Source of the DNA: an uncultured Collinsella sp.
GTDB lineage: Bacteria > Actinomycetota > Coriobacteriia > Coriobacteriales > Coriobacteriaceae
Assembly (NCBI GenBank): GCA_902495525.1
Contig: CABUXL010000007.1
Location: 3,360 to 67,359 of the forward strand
Reading direction: 5' to 3'
DNA: 64,000 nt
Below the pieces are notes generated by a model. That model did no database searches. It was not told the DNA's origin and saw only the letters and a program-made list of their open reading frames with translations. The position numbers and the translations under genes are program-made. The first letter of the stretch is position 1, and the number at the start of each line of letters is the position of its first letter. This document shows positions 54,350 to 63,075 of this stretch, piece by piece.

Positions 54350-54434
54350 TGCGTGGCATACGCTCGGAGCGGCGCACCCGAAGCGCCCGCTTCACGGGCC
54401 GCACGGGCGTGCTGCTCCGAGCGTATGCCACGCA
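54350..54434. repeat. 85-nt long hairpin between the attachment site and the integrase gene
   Basis: Arms of 21 perfect bases (54350-54370 with 54414-54434, TGCGTGGCATACGCTCGGAGC) continue inward through GGCGCACCCG/CGGGCGTGCT with wobble pairs and end in a GCCCG/CGGGC hairpin. The whole stretch can fold into one stem. It ends 44 bp before the integrase start. Confidence 0.85.
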
Positions 54435-54478
54435 GCCATGGAGTCACACTCGTATTCATTTGACCAAAGGATCGGCAC

Positions 54479-55771
54479 ATGAGCAGGCCTCTTGTCGTTG
54501 GTAAGGGAAGCGCCCTTAAAAGCAAGACGCAGAAAAACGTCTACTATATCAGGCACAACATGGGCAAAGACCCCGTTACCGGCAAATATAGGTACTCACC
54601 TCGCCGAAAGGTCTATGCGAAGAACAAGTCGGAATTGAGAGCCGAGCTCGAAGCATATAAGGCTGAGCTCAATAGCGGGCTCACCATCAAAGACCCCGAT
54701 AAGACCGTTTATCAGTACACCAAAGAGTTCCACGACGATCGCGTGGACGCCGAGACCATCAGCCCGCTTGCCCTTGACCGCGAAGAGCTTGAAATTAAGG
54801 AAATTCAGGAGCTTTTCGGCAATTATCCCGTAAAGGACCTGAGGCCCCACATAATAAACGCCGGTTATGCTGAAGCCCGCAAAAGTGGAAGATTCTCCGA
54901 ATCTGAGCTGCATAAAATCAGTGTAAAACTGAATCAGATTATGAAGGCCGCCATGCTTGACGACTTGATTGTCAAGAACCCCTGCGCCGGCACCGTCATC
55001 CCGCGGCCCAAAGGAAAAGAGAGGCAGGCTCTTTCCCTCGATGAAGCCCGGAGGCTTCTCTCCCTCCTCCTTTCACAGGAGATGGACTCCCACAGAATAG
55101 GCACTCTCCTGTTGCTCGATACCGGCATGCGCCGCGGAGAGATGCTCGGACTCAGATGGGGCGACGTCCATTTTGGCGACGGCTATGTCCGCATCGACGG
55201 ACAGTATGCCGCCGACAAGCTGGTCAGAGACCCAAAGAGCTCAACGGGAAAAAGGTCCGTCTCTTTGAGCCCGCTTGCACTCGAGAGGCTCGCCGCCTGG
55301 CGCGAGCTTCAGCGCACGCTTCTCGCCGAAGTCGACCTCGAACAGGCTTCTGGCACCCCGATTGTGCACACATTAGTCGATCCCCAAAGAAACACGAGGG
55401 CTAAAACTAAAGATGACAAAAAAGGAAAGAGGGGGCCAGTCGCCATCGCGCACATGGACCCAAACTGCTTTTCGCGATGGTTCCGCGAATGGTGCTCGGA
55501 CTATGGCTTTGGGCAGTTCAGAGAAATTACGCACTACATTGAGCGAGACGGAAAGACGTACGCTCGAGGTACAAAGTACTCCGGCCTGACCCCACACATG
55601 CTCAGGCACACGCAGGCAACGTTGCTGATCGGAGAGAACGTCGACATCAAAACCGTCAGCAGCCGCCTCGGGCACAGCACCGTCAAGCTCACGCTAGACA
55701 CCTATGCACACGCAATTGCCGCCAAGGACCAGGCCGCCGCAAACACCATCGGCAACTTACTTTCAAATTAA
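54479..55771 (+). CDS. int: Tyrosine recombinase (element integrase)
   Basis: The 430-residue integrase has an N-terminal arm-binding region (about 15-70), a core-binding helical domain (about 75-180) and a catalytic domain. All catalytic residues are visible: Arg-218 (TGMRRGE), Lys-258 (TGKRSV), His-373 and Arg-376 (HMLRHTQ), His-399 (LGHS) and the nucleophile Tyr-409 (LDTYAHA). A roughly 40-residue Lys/Arg-rich insert (about 300-325) precedes box II. AAAGGA lies upstream of the ATG. It sits beside the tRNA-Met fragment and so defines the left end of the element. Confidence 0.95.
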   Translation: MSRPLVVGKGSALKSKTQKNVYYIRHNMGKDPVTGKYRYSPRRKVYAKNKSELRAELEAYKAELNSGLTIKDPDKTVYQYTKEFHDDRVDAETISPLALDREELEIKEIQELFGNYPVKDLRPHIINAGYAEARKSGRFSESELHKISVKLNQIMKAAMLDDLIVKNPCAGTVIPRPKGKERQALSLDEARRLLSLLLSQEMDSHRIGTLLLLDTGMRRGEMLGLRWGDVHFGDGYVRIDGQYAADKLVRDPKSSTGKRSVSLSPLALERLAAWRELQRTLLAEVDLEQASGTPIVHTLVDPQRNTRAKTKDDKKGKRGPVAIAHMDPNCFSRWFREWCSDYGFGQFREITHYIERDGKTYARGTKYSGLTPHMLRHTQATLLIGENVDIKTVSSRLGHSTVKLTLDTYAHAIAAKDQAAANTIGNLLSN

Positions 55772-55772
55772 A

Positions 55773-57203
55773 TCAGCCCTTCGCGTTCGATGCGTTTCGC
55801 CTCGCGTTCGCCCTCTTCCTGCTATTCCTGGCGTTCTTTGCTCTCGTGCATTCCTCTGAACAGCATCGCGATTTGCCGTTTGCGGTGTCGGCGAACGGCC
55901 GGCCACAGTGCTCGCATATTTTGACGACATCAACCGAATAGCTCTTTGCAAGCGCAACCCAAAGGCGTGTAGCAGCATCGGGCACGCAAAGGTCGAAAGA
56001 GGAGCCGCGACCATAATCGATGATGCCATTAGCCATCTGCGTCGGACTCTGCCGCTTGGGCTCGAGGATTCTCCTCCACCTATAACCCGCGCAGCGCGAG
56101 AACCACTCCGTCATGTCCTGCACCAGATGCGAGGCCAGGGATTCCTCGGTCTTGAGAACGCGCTCGGAAGACTCGTCGAGCCCCCTGAGAGCATCACCAG
56201 GCACCCTTGCAACAAAAGACGGACCTGGAAAGTCAGTTTCCCCAACCGTCTCCATAAAGGACAATGTATCGTTCTTGCACCACCTGACATACGAACGCTC
56301 GACCATGGCAGTTCCGGGCTCAATCCTTTCATTGATCACCGTCCACTCGCCACCGCGCTTAAGTCCGCCCACGAAACCATCCCTAAACTCATGGTCGCTA
56401 GGGATTTGCAGGTTGGTGAGAACCACGTACGCGGTTTTATTTGCCTCAATGTTGCCAAAGCAATACACGCGCCAATAGGGATCCAAAACCCCCAGCGAAG
56501 ACGGCGAACCCATCTCGACCGACGAAGCCAGGGAGGAAATCTTCATTGCCCCGACGACCGAAAGCCAGGCATCAAGCGGTTCGTCGATTTCATAGGGACC
56601 GACTCTCCCCACAAAGCCAAGCAAAGGACCGGTTACGCGCGCCGCGGCAGCGAATCTCTCCCAAGGGTCGATGTTGGAAGCCTTGTCACCGGGATGCGGC
56701 GCGTCGTCGACGCGGCAAACCGGTGCCGGCACTTCTGACAGGGCGAGCAGCATTGCACCAACGCTTCCGTAATCTTCCAATTTACAAGACGGCAGAACGC
56801 CTTCCGGAAGACCGTCAAGAACCACGGAGCGAATCAGGCCGAAAGCAAGGTCCTTGTCCGCCCCCGGCGCGTCTATTTCCACACTCGACGGCCTGTTCGG
56901 CATACCGATTGACTCTTCGCGATAGGTGAAGCTCATGTGATCGCCAGCACTCTCGCCCGCAACGTCCGGAACGAGACGACCGTTCTCGTGAAATTCAAGC
57001 CCGTCCCTCGTCTTATAACCGACCTGAACCTGACCGGTCGCGGGATCAAGCGGCATAATCGGCCAATCTCGCCATTCATCTTCAGGCGGCAAAGACGACT
57101 CTCCCTCCTCCACAACGTCGATAGTCCTTGAGTCCGATTCGTCACTCTTGACGTCGGTCAGCAGCGATTCAATCTTGTTTTTAAAAATATTGATAAGCAT
57201 CAT
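55773..57203 (-). CDS. Unknown protein with a C-terminal zinc finger (element cargo)
   Basis: The protein has 476 residues and no membrane segments. The N-terminal 60 are acidic, and the middle has no motif I recognise. The end carries a CEHCGRPF...RCCSEEC zinc finger (about 437-457) and a very basic Arg/Asn tail, similar in style to CGNR or DUF6076-type fingers that bind nucleic acid. It is the only clear gene in this part on the minus strand, ending one base from the integrase stop. The codon use and GC are lower than in the mobilisation genes downstream. It could be a regulator or a defence-type cargo protein; that is speculation. Confidence 0.7.
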   Translation of the reverse strand: MMLINIFKNKIESLLTDVKSDESDSRTIDVVEEGESSLPPEDEWRDWPIMPLDPATGQVQVGYKTRDGLEFHENGRLVPDVAGESAGDHMSFTYREESIGMPNRPSSVEIDAPGADKDLAFGLIRSVVLDGLPEGVLPSCKLEDYGSVGAMLLALSEVPAPVCRVDDAPHPGDKASNIDPWERFAAAARVTGPLLGFVGRVGPYEIDEPLDAWLSVVGAMKISSLASSVEMGSPSSLGVLDPYWRVYCFGNIEANKTAYVVLTNLQIPSDHEFRDGFVGGLKRGGEWTVINERIEPGTAMVERSYVRWCKNDTLSFMETVGETDFPGPSFVARVPGDALRGLDESSERVLKTEESLASHLVQDMTEWFSRCAGYRWRRILEPKRQSPTQMANGIIDYGRGSSFDLCVPDAATRLWVALAKSYSVDVVKICEHCGRPFADTANGKSRCCSEECTRAKNARNSRKRANARRNASNAKG

Positions 57204-57319
57204 CGCAGGTAAACCCCCGTAATAGGTGATGTAATACCCCGGTTTATGCCCACTGGCGGCATTGTGTAGTCACGGAGCAGTTCCCGTCCCGTACCACACA
57301 TACCGAAGGAGGCATTCAC
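57204..57319. promoter_or_regulatory. Divergent promoter region between element genes
   Basis: 116 bp between the minus-strand zinc-finger gene and the plus-strand excisionase-like gene. A GTAATA pair (57219 and 57232, 13 bp apart) inside GC-rich flanks could be an operator. No clear -35/-10 set was found. Confidence 0.3.
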
Positions 57320-57526
57320 ATGGACGACAACGAAACGCCCGACATCCAGAACGGCCCGATTCTCACCCGTGATGAGGTCGCCGACAAGCTGCATCTCACC
57401 CCCGACACCGCCGGCCAGCTCATCGCTCGCACCGGCATGGGCATCTACCTTTGCCGTCGCACATATATTTATGAGCGCGATCTCAACGCCTTTCTCAGCG
57501 CCCTGCGCGGCAAGGGCGGTGAGTAG
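57320..57526 (+). CDS. Excisionase-like / helix-turn-helix DNA-binding protein
   Basis: A 68-residue protein with a MerR/excisionase-type winged helix start (ILTRDEVADKLHLTPDTAGQLIARTGMGIYLCRRTYIYERDLNAFL). Length and position next to an integrase fit an excision or copy-control factor. AAGGAGG lies 7 nt upstream. It overlaps closely with the next gene, whose ATG is 2 bp after its stop. Confidence 0.7.
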   Translation: MDDNETPDIQNGPILTRDEVADKLHLTPDTAGQLIARTGMGIYLCRRTYIYERDLNAFLSALRGKGGE

Positions 57527-57527
57527 C

Positions 57528-58160
57528 ATGATTGACTACGAGGGTCTGCCCGCGACCAAAAACTATTACGACACCCTCGGCACCGTCATTACACCCAAGG
57601 CCTGGCAGGCGCTGCGCGGCCCCCGTCGCAACGCCCATCGCATCCCCCCGAACACCCCCGAGCTCATTGCCGAGCGCGCCGCCGTCATCTTTGCCGCCAA
57701 GACCGCAACCGCAAAAGAAGAAGAGTCTGCGCGCCTCTCCGCCGGCGCGTGGATTTTGATTGCCCGCGACGACGATAACGCTGCGGCTGCGGAAGCCGTT
57801 GCCATCGCGATGTCCTCATGCGAGCGCACCTCTTTCACAAGCGCGCCGGAGCTCGCCAAAGCCTGGAACGGCGGCGAGCTCTTTGGCCCGAACTCAAAAT
57901 CGCACGCCGTCGACCCCTATCGCGACCCTCCCGTACTCGTCATCGCAGACGTCGGGGCCAGCCGTATGCGCGAGGAGACTGACGCGCTCCTCGAGCTGCT
58001 CGGCGACCGTCGACGCCACAAACGCGCAACCTTGTTCGCATCAACGTTCACCGGAAAAAGCGTCGGCCGAGCGCTTGGGGCAGCCGGAGGAAACCCCGAA
58101 CGCATACACGAGCTCATCAAGCTGATTAGCGCCGGGGTGCGCGAAGGGAGGCAGTCGTGA
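57528..58160 (+). CDS. DnaC/IstB-like protein lacking a Walker A motif
   Basis: 210 residues from the ATG at 57528. The C-terminal half follows the DnaC/IstB AAA+ pattern: Walker-B-like VLVIADVGASRMREETDALLELLGDRR and a sensor-like RATLFASTFT. The place of the P-loop reads GAWILIARDDDNAAAAEAVAIAMSS, without GxxGxGKT. It therefore probably cannot bind ATP in the usual way. It might be a replication-loading accessory or a decoy of the helicase loader. It follows the excisionase-like gene directly (the same stop/start string) and so is co-expressed with it. Confidence 0.6.
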   Translation: MIDYEGLPATKNYYDTLGTVITPKAWQALRGPRRNAHRIPPNTPELIAERAAVIFAAKTATAKEEESARLSAGAWILIARDDDNAAAAEAVAIAMSSCERTSFTSAPELAKAWNGGELFGPNSKSHAVDPYRDPPVLVIADVGASRMREETDALLELLGDRRRHKRATLFASTFTGKSVGRALGAAGGNPERIHELIKLISAGVREGRQS

Positions 58161-58244
58161 CCAGCACGAGGGCGCGAGCTCCGCCCTACAGCGGTATTCG
58201 CCATTAGCAGCTTTTCTATACGTCTCAACATTTAGGAGGTACTT

Positions 58245-58709
58245 ATGCGGCATCAGACTGTCGTAGTCCAGACGGACAGCGGTCCGGCCCTTGTCTTCGA
58301 CACCGCCAAGAAGCGCTATGTCTACCATGGCAGCCAGGACACCCCCGTCCTCAACCCCGAGCACACCGAAGACGCCCAGAGCGTCTGGATCCCGCAGTTC
58401 AAGCAGGCGATTCCGAACGTTCCCCGCACTTTCATGGCGTTTAGCCCCACTGACGAGGCCGTCGACGCGATGGATTGTCTCGCTGCCATCGACGAGTGCT
58501 ATGGCATCCCCGACTACGAGCTTGTCAAGATCGCAGCTCGCGCCTATGTCGTCAACGGCACCGGCGCGGCGCACGACGCGTTTGTCAAACGCTTCGCGGC
58601 TCGACTCGAGGACATCACCCAGGAACTCGGTGTCTTCGGCGCGGTCCCCATTGGACTCGCCGATCGCGCCCCCTTGCCCCTCTTCACCGTCGAGGACATC
58701 GACGACTAG
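58245..58709 (+). CDS. Unknown element protein (154 residues)
   Basis: An acidic cytoplasmic protein with mixed alpha/beta content (beta start HQTVVVQTDSGPALVFDT, then helices). No catalytic or DNA-binding motif is seen. A near-perfect AGGAGG site sits 5 nt before the ATG, so it is probably well expressed. A GC-rich hairpin follows its stop. Small acidic proteins on mobile elements are sometimes antirestriction or DNA-mimic proteins, but nothing here proves it. Confidence 0.65.
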   Translation: MRHQTVVVQTDSGPALVFDTAKKRYVYHGSQDTPVLNPEHTEDAQSVWIPQFKQAIPNVPRTFMAFSPTDEAVDAMDCLAAIDECYGIPDYELVKIAARAYVVNGTGAAHDAFVKRFAARLEDITQELGVFGAVPIGLADRAPLPLFTVEDIDD

Positions 58710-58719
58710 CCCATCGTAC

Positions 58720-58743
58720 GCCGCCGCCCGAGCGGGCGGCGGC
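58720..58743. terminator. GC-rich hairpin between two element genes
   Basis: GCCGCCGCCCG and its complement are separated by 2 bases. It could be a terminator or processing hairpin; there is no U-run. Confidence 0.45.
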
Positions 58744-58766
58744 CCTCTCACATCGAAAGGAAAACC

Positions 58767-59225
58767 ATGCCCAAGAAAAGTGCCGATAAGAACCACAAGC
58801 CCCTCACCCTCAACGGCCACTCCTTCCGCATCCCCTCGGACGCCGAATGCCTGCTCGACGGCTGGAGCACCTACGGCGTCCAGCCCATCGTTATCGAGCC
58901 CGCAGAGAAGATCGAGGGCATCCCCGGCGCCTTCGTCATCGCGTCCCACTCCTCCGTCCCCAACATCCCTTACGTCGCGCCCGCCATCGTCGCGGAAATC
59001 GCCAGGCGCTGGCCCGGCATCGACCCCCGCGAGCTCGCCAGGGTCATCGTCGGGGTCGCCCGCAGCGGCGATCGCTCTTACACCCCGGACAGCGTCCTCC
59101 GCGGTATCGATAGCATCCTGGACCTCGATGCGACGGGAGTCGTGAACAAGCTTGTCGCCTATCCTCCCCTCCCGGCAGACCAGGCGCCCGAGGGCTATCC
59201 CAACGTCCTTCTCGAAGACGAGTAG
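58767..59225 (+). CDS. Unknown element protein (152 residues)
   Basis: A soluble protein with a basic N-terminus (PKKSADKNHK), a beta-rich first half (PLTLNGHSFRIPSDAECLLDGW) and a helical second half with a conserved-looking RRWPGIDPRELARVIVGVARSG. No known motif. GAAAGGA lies upstream of the ATG. Flanked by hairpins on both sides in the lead-in to the mobilisation genes. Confidence 0.65.
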   Translation: MPKKSADKNHKPLTLNGHSFRIPSDAECLLDGWSTYGVQPIVIEPAEKIEGIPGAFVIASHSSVPNIPYVAPAIVAEIARRWPGIDPRELARVIVGVARSGDRSYTPDSVLRGIDSILDLDATGVVNKLVAYPPLPADQAPEGYPNVLLEDE

Positions 59226-59231
59226 GGCTCA

Positions 59232-59268
59232 AGCGGGGCGGATCGACAACGGTCGGTCCGCCCCTGCT
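59232..59268. terminator. Hairpin before the mobilisation genes
   Basis: AGCGGGGCGGA pairs with TCCGCCCCTGCT with one bulge and a 14-nt loop, 7 bp past the previous stop and 40 bp before the ribbon-helix-helix gene. It might be a terminator or part of the transfer origin. Confidence 0.4.
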
Positions 59269-59307
59269 TTCGGGCCGATGATCACCGCACATCGAAGAGA
59301 GGACCGA

Positions 59308-59772
59308 ATGACAGCAGCAACAAAGAACGTCAGCGTGAAGCTCGATTCAAGGCTCTACACCGCCCTCAAGACGCGGGCAGAGCTCAACGACTCCAACGTC
59401 AGCGACGAGATCCGCTCGCTCCTGCGCTCGGCGCTCGCCGCGGAGGGGCTCGACCTCTACGGCAACGAGGTCGCGGGCTTCATACGCGGCGTCGTCGACG
59501 CGCGATTGGACGTCGCCGCACTCGACATCGAGCGCAAGCTCGACGCCACCGAGGACCGCATCGCCGCGGTCCTCTCGCGCCCCATGACCGCCGCCATCAT
59601 GGCCGGCCTCATGTCGGCCGACGTCCTCAAGGCCTCCTACGCCTCGCTCGACGACGTCCCCGTCGCGGACATCTGGAAGAACTACCTCGCGCAAGCCGGC
59701 GAGCTCAGCCGCGCCGGCCTCGGCCGAATCGACGAGGTGAAGCTCCACGCGCGCGAGCGCGCCGATGGCTAG
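59308..59772 (+). CDS. Ribbon-helix-helix relaxosome accessory protein (MobC-like)
   Basis: 154 residues from the ATG at 59308, with GAGAGGA upstream; a longer open frame from 59152 lacks a site. The N-terminus matches a ribbon-helix-helix DNA-binding motif (VSVKLDSRLYTALKTRAELNDSNVSDEIRSLLRSAL). The rest is helical. It overlaps the relaxase gene by 8 bp. Such proteins bind the transfer origin and help the relaxase. The GC content is very high here. Confidence 0.75.
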   Translation: MTAATKNVSVKLDSRLYTALKTRAELNDSNVSDEIRSLLRSALAAEGLDLYGNEVAGFIRGVVDARLDVAALDIERKLDATEDRIAAVLSRPMTAAIMAGLMSADVLKASYASLDDVPVADIWKNYLAQAGELSRAGLGRIDEVKLHARERADG

Positions 59773-61120
59773 CCCGCCCGTCATCGTCAACCACTCCGTC
59801 GTCCGCGCGGGGGCGTCCGCGAGGGCGTCTGCCGCGGGACTGGCGGCATACGCCGGCACCCGCCGCGGCGTCGTCATCGAGGTCAGCGAGGCCGACGGCA
59901 GGAGGCTCGGCGTCGACGGCCTGGCCACCTACGCCGCGAACAGGACCGGCTCGACCGGCGGCCTCTGGGGCGCGGACGGCCCGGTCGCCGTCGCCGAGGC
60001 GAGGCGCGCCATCGCCCAAAACGGCGGCGCGGTGCTCACCACCGTCGTCACGGTCCCGAACGACATCGCCCCAGATGCCGGCCTCGACCGCCTGGACGCC
60101 TGGCAGGCCCTGGTGCGGTCCGAGTGGCCGAGGCTCTTCTCCGAGATGACCGGCGTGCCCGAGAGCCGCGTGGAGTTCTACGCGGCGATGCACGTCAACG
60201 GCACGAGCCACCACGTCCACATCCTCACGGTCGACCGCTCGGGCGACTGGGACTCCCTGCTGCCAAAGGGGAAGATGGAGGCGGCCAGACTCGAGATCTC
60301 CTCGAAGGCCATGGCACCGCTGCTGCGGGAGGCCTACATCGAGCGCGACCTCGCGAGGAAGGCGGCCCTGGAAGCAGTTGCACGAATCGACCGCGGAAAG
60401 CTCGACATCGGCCTGCCGCCGAACGGAAGGATCGAGGCCGCCCACCTCAGGCGTTTCCACCCGGAGGCCTCCGCCGCGCTGAGGGAGGCCCTCGGCCGGG
60501 CAGCCTCCGACTCCCCCGCACTCGCCGGCGCACTGGAGCGCCACAGGAAAGCCGTCGAGAGGTGCGCCGACCTCAAGTGCCTGACCGGTGAGGCGCGGGA
60601 TGTCTACGCCCGCAAGGCGGCCGCCGACCTCGGCCTCCGGTGCGAGAACGCGGCGCTGCGGGTCATAGCCCCAGACAGGACGCCGGCTCGCGAGGAGGTG
60701 CCGACACGACGCGCCGCGCCCCAAACCGGCCCCGCGACGGAGAGGCGGCGGGAAGCCGGACTCGCCACCGAGGCCCGCTCCTGCATCCCGAAGGCGCGCC
60801 TCGAAAGGATCGCGCGAAAGGCCGCGCGCGGCCGGGCCCTCGAGCCGGCAGACCTCAGGGGGTGTCCCACGGCGGACCGGGCATTCAGGCGCGCCCCGTC
60901 GGCAGGCACCGCCCTAGGGCGCGCCGCCGCGATGGCGACCCTGGTCGCCAGGGAGACCACGCGGGACGCCAGAGGACGCGACATGGGGGACGAGGCCGGC
61001 GAGAGGGCGCTGAGACTCATCGCCGCGACCCTGAGGGTCCTCGCCTCCGGCGGCACCGGGCCGTCGAGCGTCCCCGCAGTGAAGATAGCGAACAGGATAG
61101 AGAGGACGATCACGAGATGA
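59765..61120 (+). CDS. Relaxase (MobP-like)
   Basis: The 451-residue protein has the MOB histidine motif HVNGTSHHVHI (His-143, His-149, His-150 and His-152), which chelates the metal for nicking. A tyrosine near residue 29 (AAYAG) is a candidate nucleophile. The C-terminal half is Ala/Arg-rich and helical. It would nick the element at its transfer origin. It overlaps the coupling-protein gene by ATGA. The MobP family name is a judgement from the motif, not a search. Confidence 0.85.
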   Translation: MASPPVIVNHSVVRAGASARASAAGLAAYAGTRRGVVIEVSEADGRRLGVDGLATYAANRTGSTGGLWGADGPVAVAEARRAIAQNGGAVLTTVVTVPNDIAPDAGLDRLDAWQALVRSEWPRLFSEMTGVPESRVEFYAAMHVNGTSHHVHILTVDRSGDWDSLLPKGKMEAARLEISSKAMAPLLREAYIERDLARKAALEAVARIDRGKLDIGLPPNGRIEAAHLRRFHPEASAALREALGRAASDSPALAGALERHRKAVERCADLKCLTGEARDVYARKAAADLGLRCENAALRVIAPDRTPAREEVPTRRAAPQTGPATERRREAGLATEARSCIPKARLERIARKAARGRALEPADLRGCPTADRAFRRAPSAGTALGRAAAMATLVARETTRDARGRDMGDEAGERALRLIAATLRVLASGGTGPSSVPAVKIANRIERTITR

Positions 61121-63075
61121 AACCGAAATCCTTCAACCGCGACATGAAAAAGGAACTCGCCGGCACGCTCGCGGCCCACGGCGTCGCCGCCGTCATAGCC
61201 TGCGCCGCGACCGCCGGCGCCTGGGACTACGCCAGGTGGTGGACCCTATCCCTCATCTCGGGCCTCTCCGTCCTGCTGCGGCTGCCCACGGCCGACCCGG
61301 GCCCCGAGCCCGCCTACGTCTTCCGCGGCCCCCTCGAGGCGGCCGCCGACGCGGCGGCGTCGGGCCAGGCGGGCGAGCTGCTCGCGGCGCTCGCCCTCGT
61401 CGCGGCCTCCGTCCTCGCGCTCGGATTCGTTTCTTGGGGCCGCTCATGGGCGAGACTCCACGACGGGACGTTCGCCGGCGACCGCGCGCCCACGCGCACG
61501 CACGGGGACGCCTGGCTCGAGTCGAGGCCCTCCAGGGTCGCGAGGCGCTGCCCTCCCTGGGACGGGAAGGCCGCCGCGAAGGGGCTCGTGGCGGCCGGCT
61601 GCATCGGCGGCGGGATCGCGATGGTCCCCGCCGTCCACTGCCTGATTAGGGCCGGCAGCGGCGCAGGCAAGACGAGAAGGTCCCTCGCGATCAGCGTGGC
61701 CGCCGCGATCGACCGCAACGCCCACGGGATCCCGACGTCCGTCATCGTCCACGACCCGAAGTCCGAGATCCGCGCATGGACCGAGCCGCTCGCCAGGAGG
61801 GCCGGGATGGAGGTCGTCGCCATCCGGCTCGACGAGCCCGTCAAGTCGGCGAGGTTCAACCCCCTCGACCGCGCCATCGCGGCGCTCGGGACCGAGGGCG
61901 TCGCCGGCGCCGTGGCGGAGCTCCGCGAGCTGTCGTCCGCCATCGTGCCCGATGCCTTCTCCTCTGGCCAGAGGTTCTTCACGGACGCCAGCCGCAACCT
62001 GCTGACCGGCCTCTGCCTGCTCGCGATAGCGGACGGGCGGATCCCCGACGGCGCGCGGAACCTCTCGACCGTGCTCGCGCTCCTGGAGCCCCGTGACGGG
62101 AAGAGCGCCGTGAAGTCGCTGGAGGAGCTCGCCGCGGACCTGCCGGCGGGAAACCCGGCGCGCCAGTTCCTCCTCGTCGCCTCGTCGAACGGCGGCGGGG
62201 GCGAGGCCCTCGTCTCCACCGCGCGCAACTACCTCATGTCCTTCTGCGACGACGACGTCAGCCGCATGCTCTGGGACGGCGAGGTCGACCTCGCATCGGT
62301 CGGGCGCAAGCCCACCATCCTCTACATCGCCAGCGCGACGGACCGCGGCGACCGCGGCGCGCTCGTCTCATGCATCTTCTCCCAGGCGCTGTCGGCACTG
62401 CGCGAGACCGCGCGCCTGTCCGGCGGCAGGCTGCCGGCGGAGACCCTGCTCGCCATCGACGAGGGGTCCGGGATCCCCAAGATCCCCCGCCTCCTCGGCG
62501 ACCTCGCGGAGGTCCGCAGCATCGGGCTGCACGTCGTCTTCGTGCTCCAGAACACCCATCTGCTCGAGGCGCGATGCGGCTACTCCAGGGCGGAGTCGGA
62601 CGCGCTGCTGGCGCTGCTCGGCACCCAGGTCGTCCTCTCGGTGGAGTCCGTCGGCGAGGCGGAGGAGATCAGCAAGCGCCTCGGCGACTACAGCGTCAAG
62701 ACGACCGGGCAGAGCTCCACCAAGGGGACGCAGAGCTCCTCGTCCGGCAAGTCGTTCTCCGTGGCGCGCCGCCCGCTGATCACCCCGTCGGAGCTCATGG
62801 CCTGGAGCGCGCGCGAGAACGGCGCGCTCGTTATCGACGCGGGGGGACCGATGGCGCTCGCCAGTCGCGACATCACCGAGACGTTCCTGGGGCCGCTGCT
62901 GGGTCTGACGTCGCCGGAGGCCGAGGGCGCGCTGCTCGCGCGGGCGCTCGAGGGGGAGGCCCGCAACACCTCCCCGGCACCGGTGTGGCGCATCCCGGAG
63001 AAGCCGAAAAAGCCCAAGGGGTCGCCGTCCGGCGGCAGGAAGCGCAAGGTGTCCGCCGCGCCCGACGGGTTCTGA
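61117..63075 (+). CDS. VirD4/TraG-type coupling protein
   Basis: 652 residues from the ATG at 61117 (ATGA overlap with the relaxase gene). Two membrane helices at about 22-55 and 88-108 are followed by the ATPase, with Walker A GSGAGKT (180-186), a KSEI segment (HDPKSEIRAWT), Walker B LLAIDEGSG and a late TraG-like FVLQNTHLLEARCGYSRAESDALLALLGTQVVLS. It feeds the relaxase-DNA complex to a type IV secretion system. No secretion genes are seen before the window ends, so the element may be mobilisable or may carry them further right. Confidence 0.92.
   Translation: MKPKSFNRDMKKELAGTLAAHGVAAVIACAATAGAWDYARWWTLSLISGLSVLLRLPTADPGPEPAYVFRGPLEAAADAAASGQAGELLAALALVAASVLALGFVSWGRSWARLHDGTFAGDRAPTRTHGDAWLESRPSRVARRCPPWDGKAAAKGLVAAGCIGGGIAMVPAVHCLIRAGSGAGKTRRSLAISVAAAIDRNAHGIPTSVIVHDPKSEIRAWTEPLARRAGMEVVAIRLDEPVKSARFNPLDRAIAALGTEGVAGAVAELRELSSAIVPDAFSSGQRFFTDASRNLLTGLCLLAIADGRIPDGARNLSTVLALLEPRDGKSAVKSLEELAADLPAGNPARQFLLVASSNGGGGEALVSTARNYLMSFCDDDVSRMLWDGEVDLASVGRKPTILYIASATDRGDRGALVSCIFSQALSALRETARLSGGRLPAETLLAIDEGSGIPKIPRLLGDLAEVRSIGLHVVFVLQNTHLLEARCGYSRAESDALLALLGTQVVLSVESVGEAEEISKRLGDYSVKTTGQSSTKGTQSSSSGKSFSVARRPLITPSELMAWSARENGALVIDAGGPMALASRDITETFLGPLLGLTSPEAEGALLARALEGEARNTSPAPVWRIPEKPKKPKGSPSGGRKRKVSAAPDGF

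Noticed and set aside
59765..63075. Complete conjugative element with type IV secretion genes
   Set aside because: Only the relaxase, its accessory protein and the coupling protein are visible; no VirB-type gene lies in the window.
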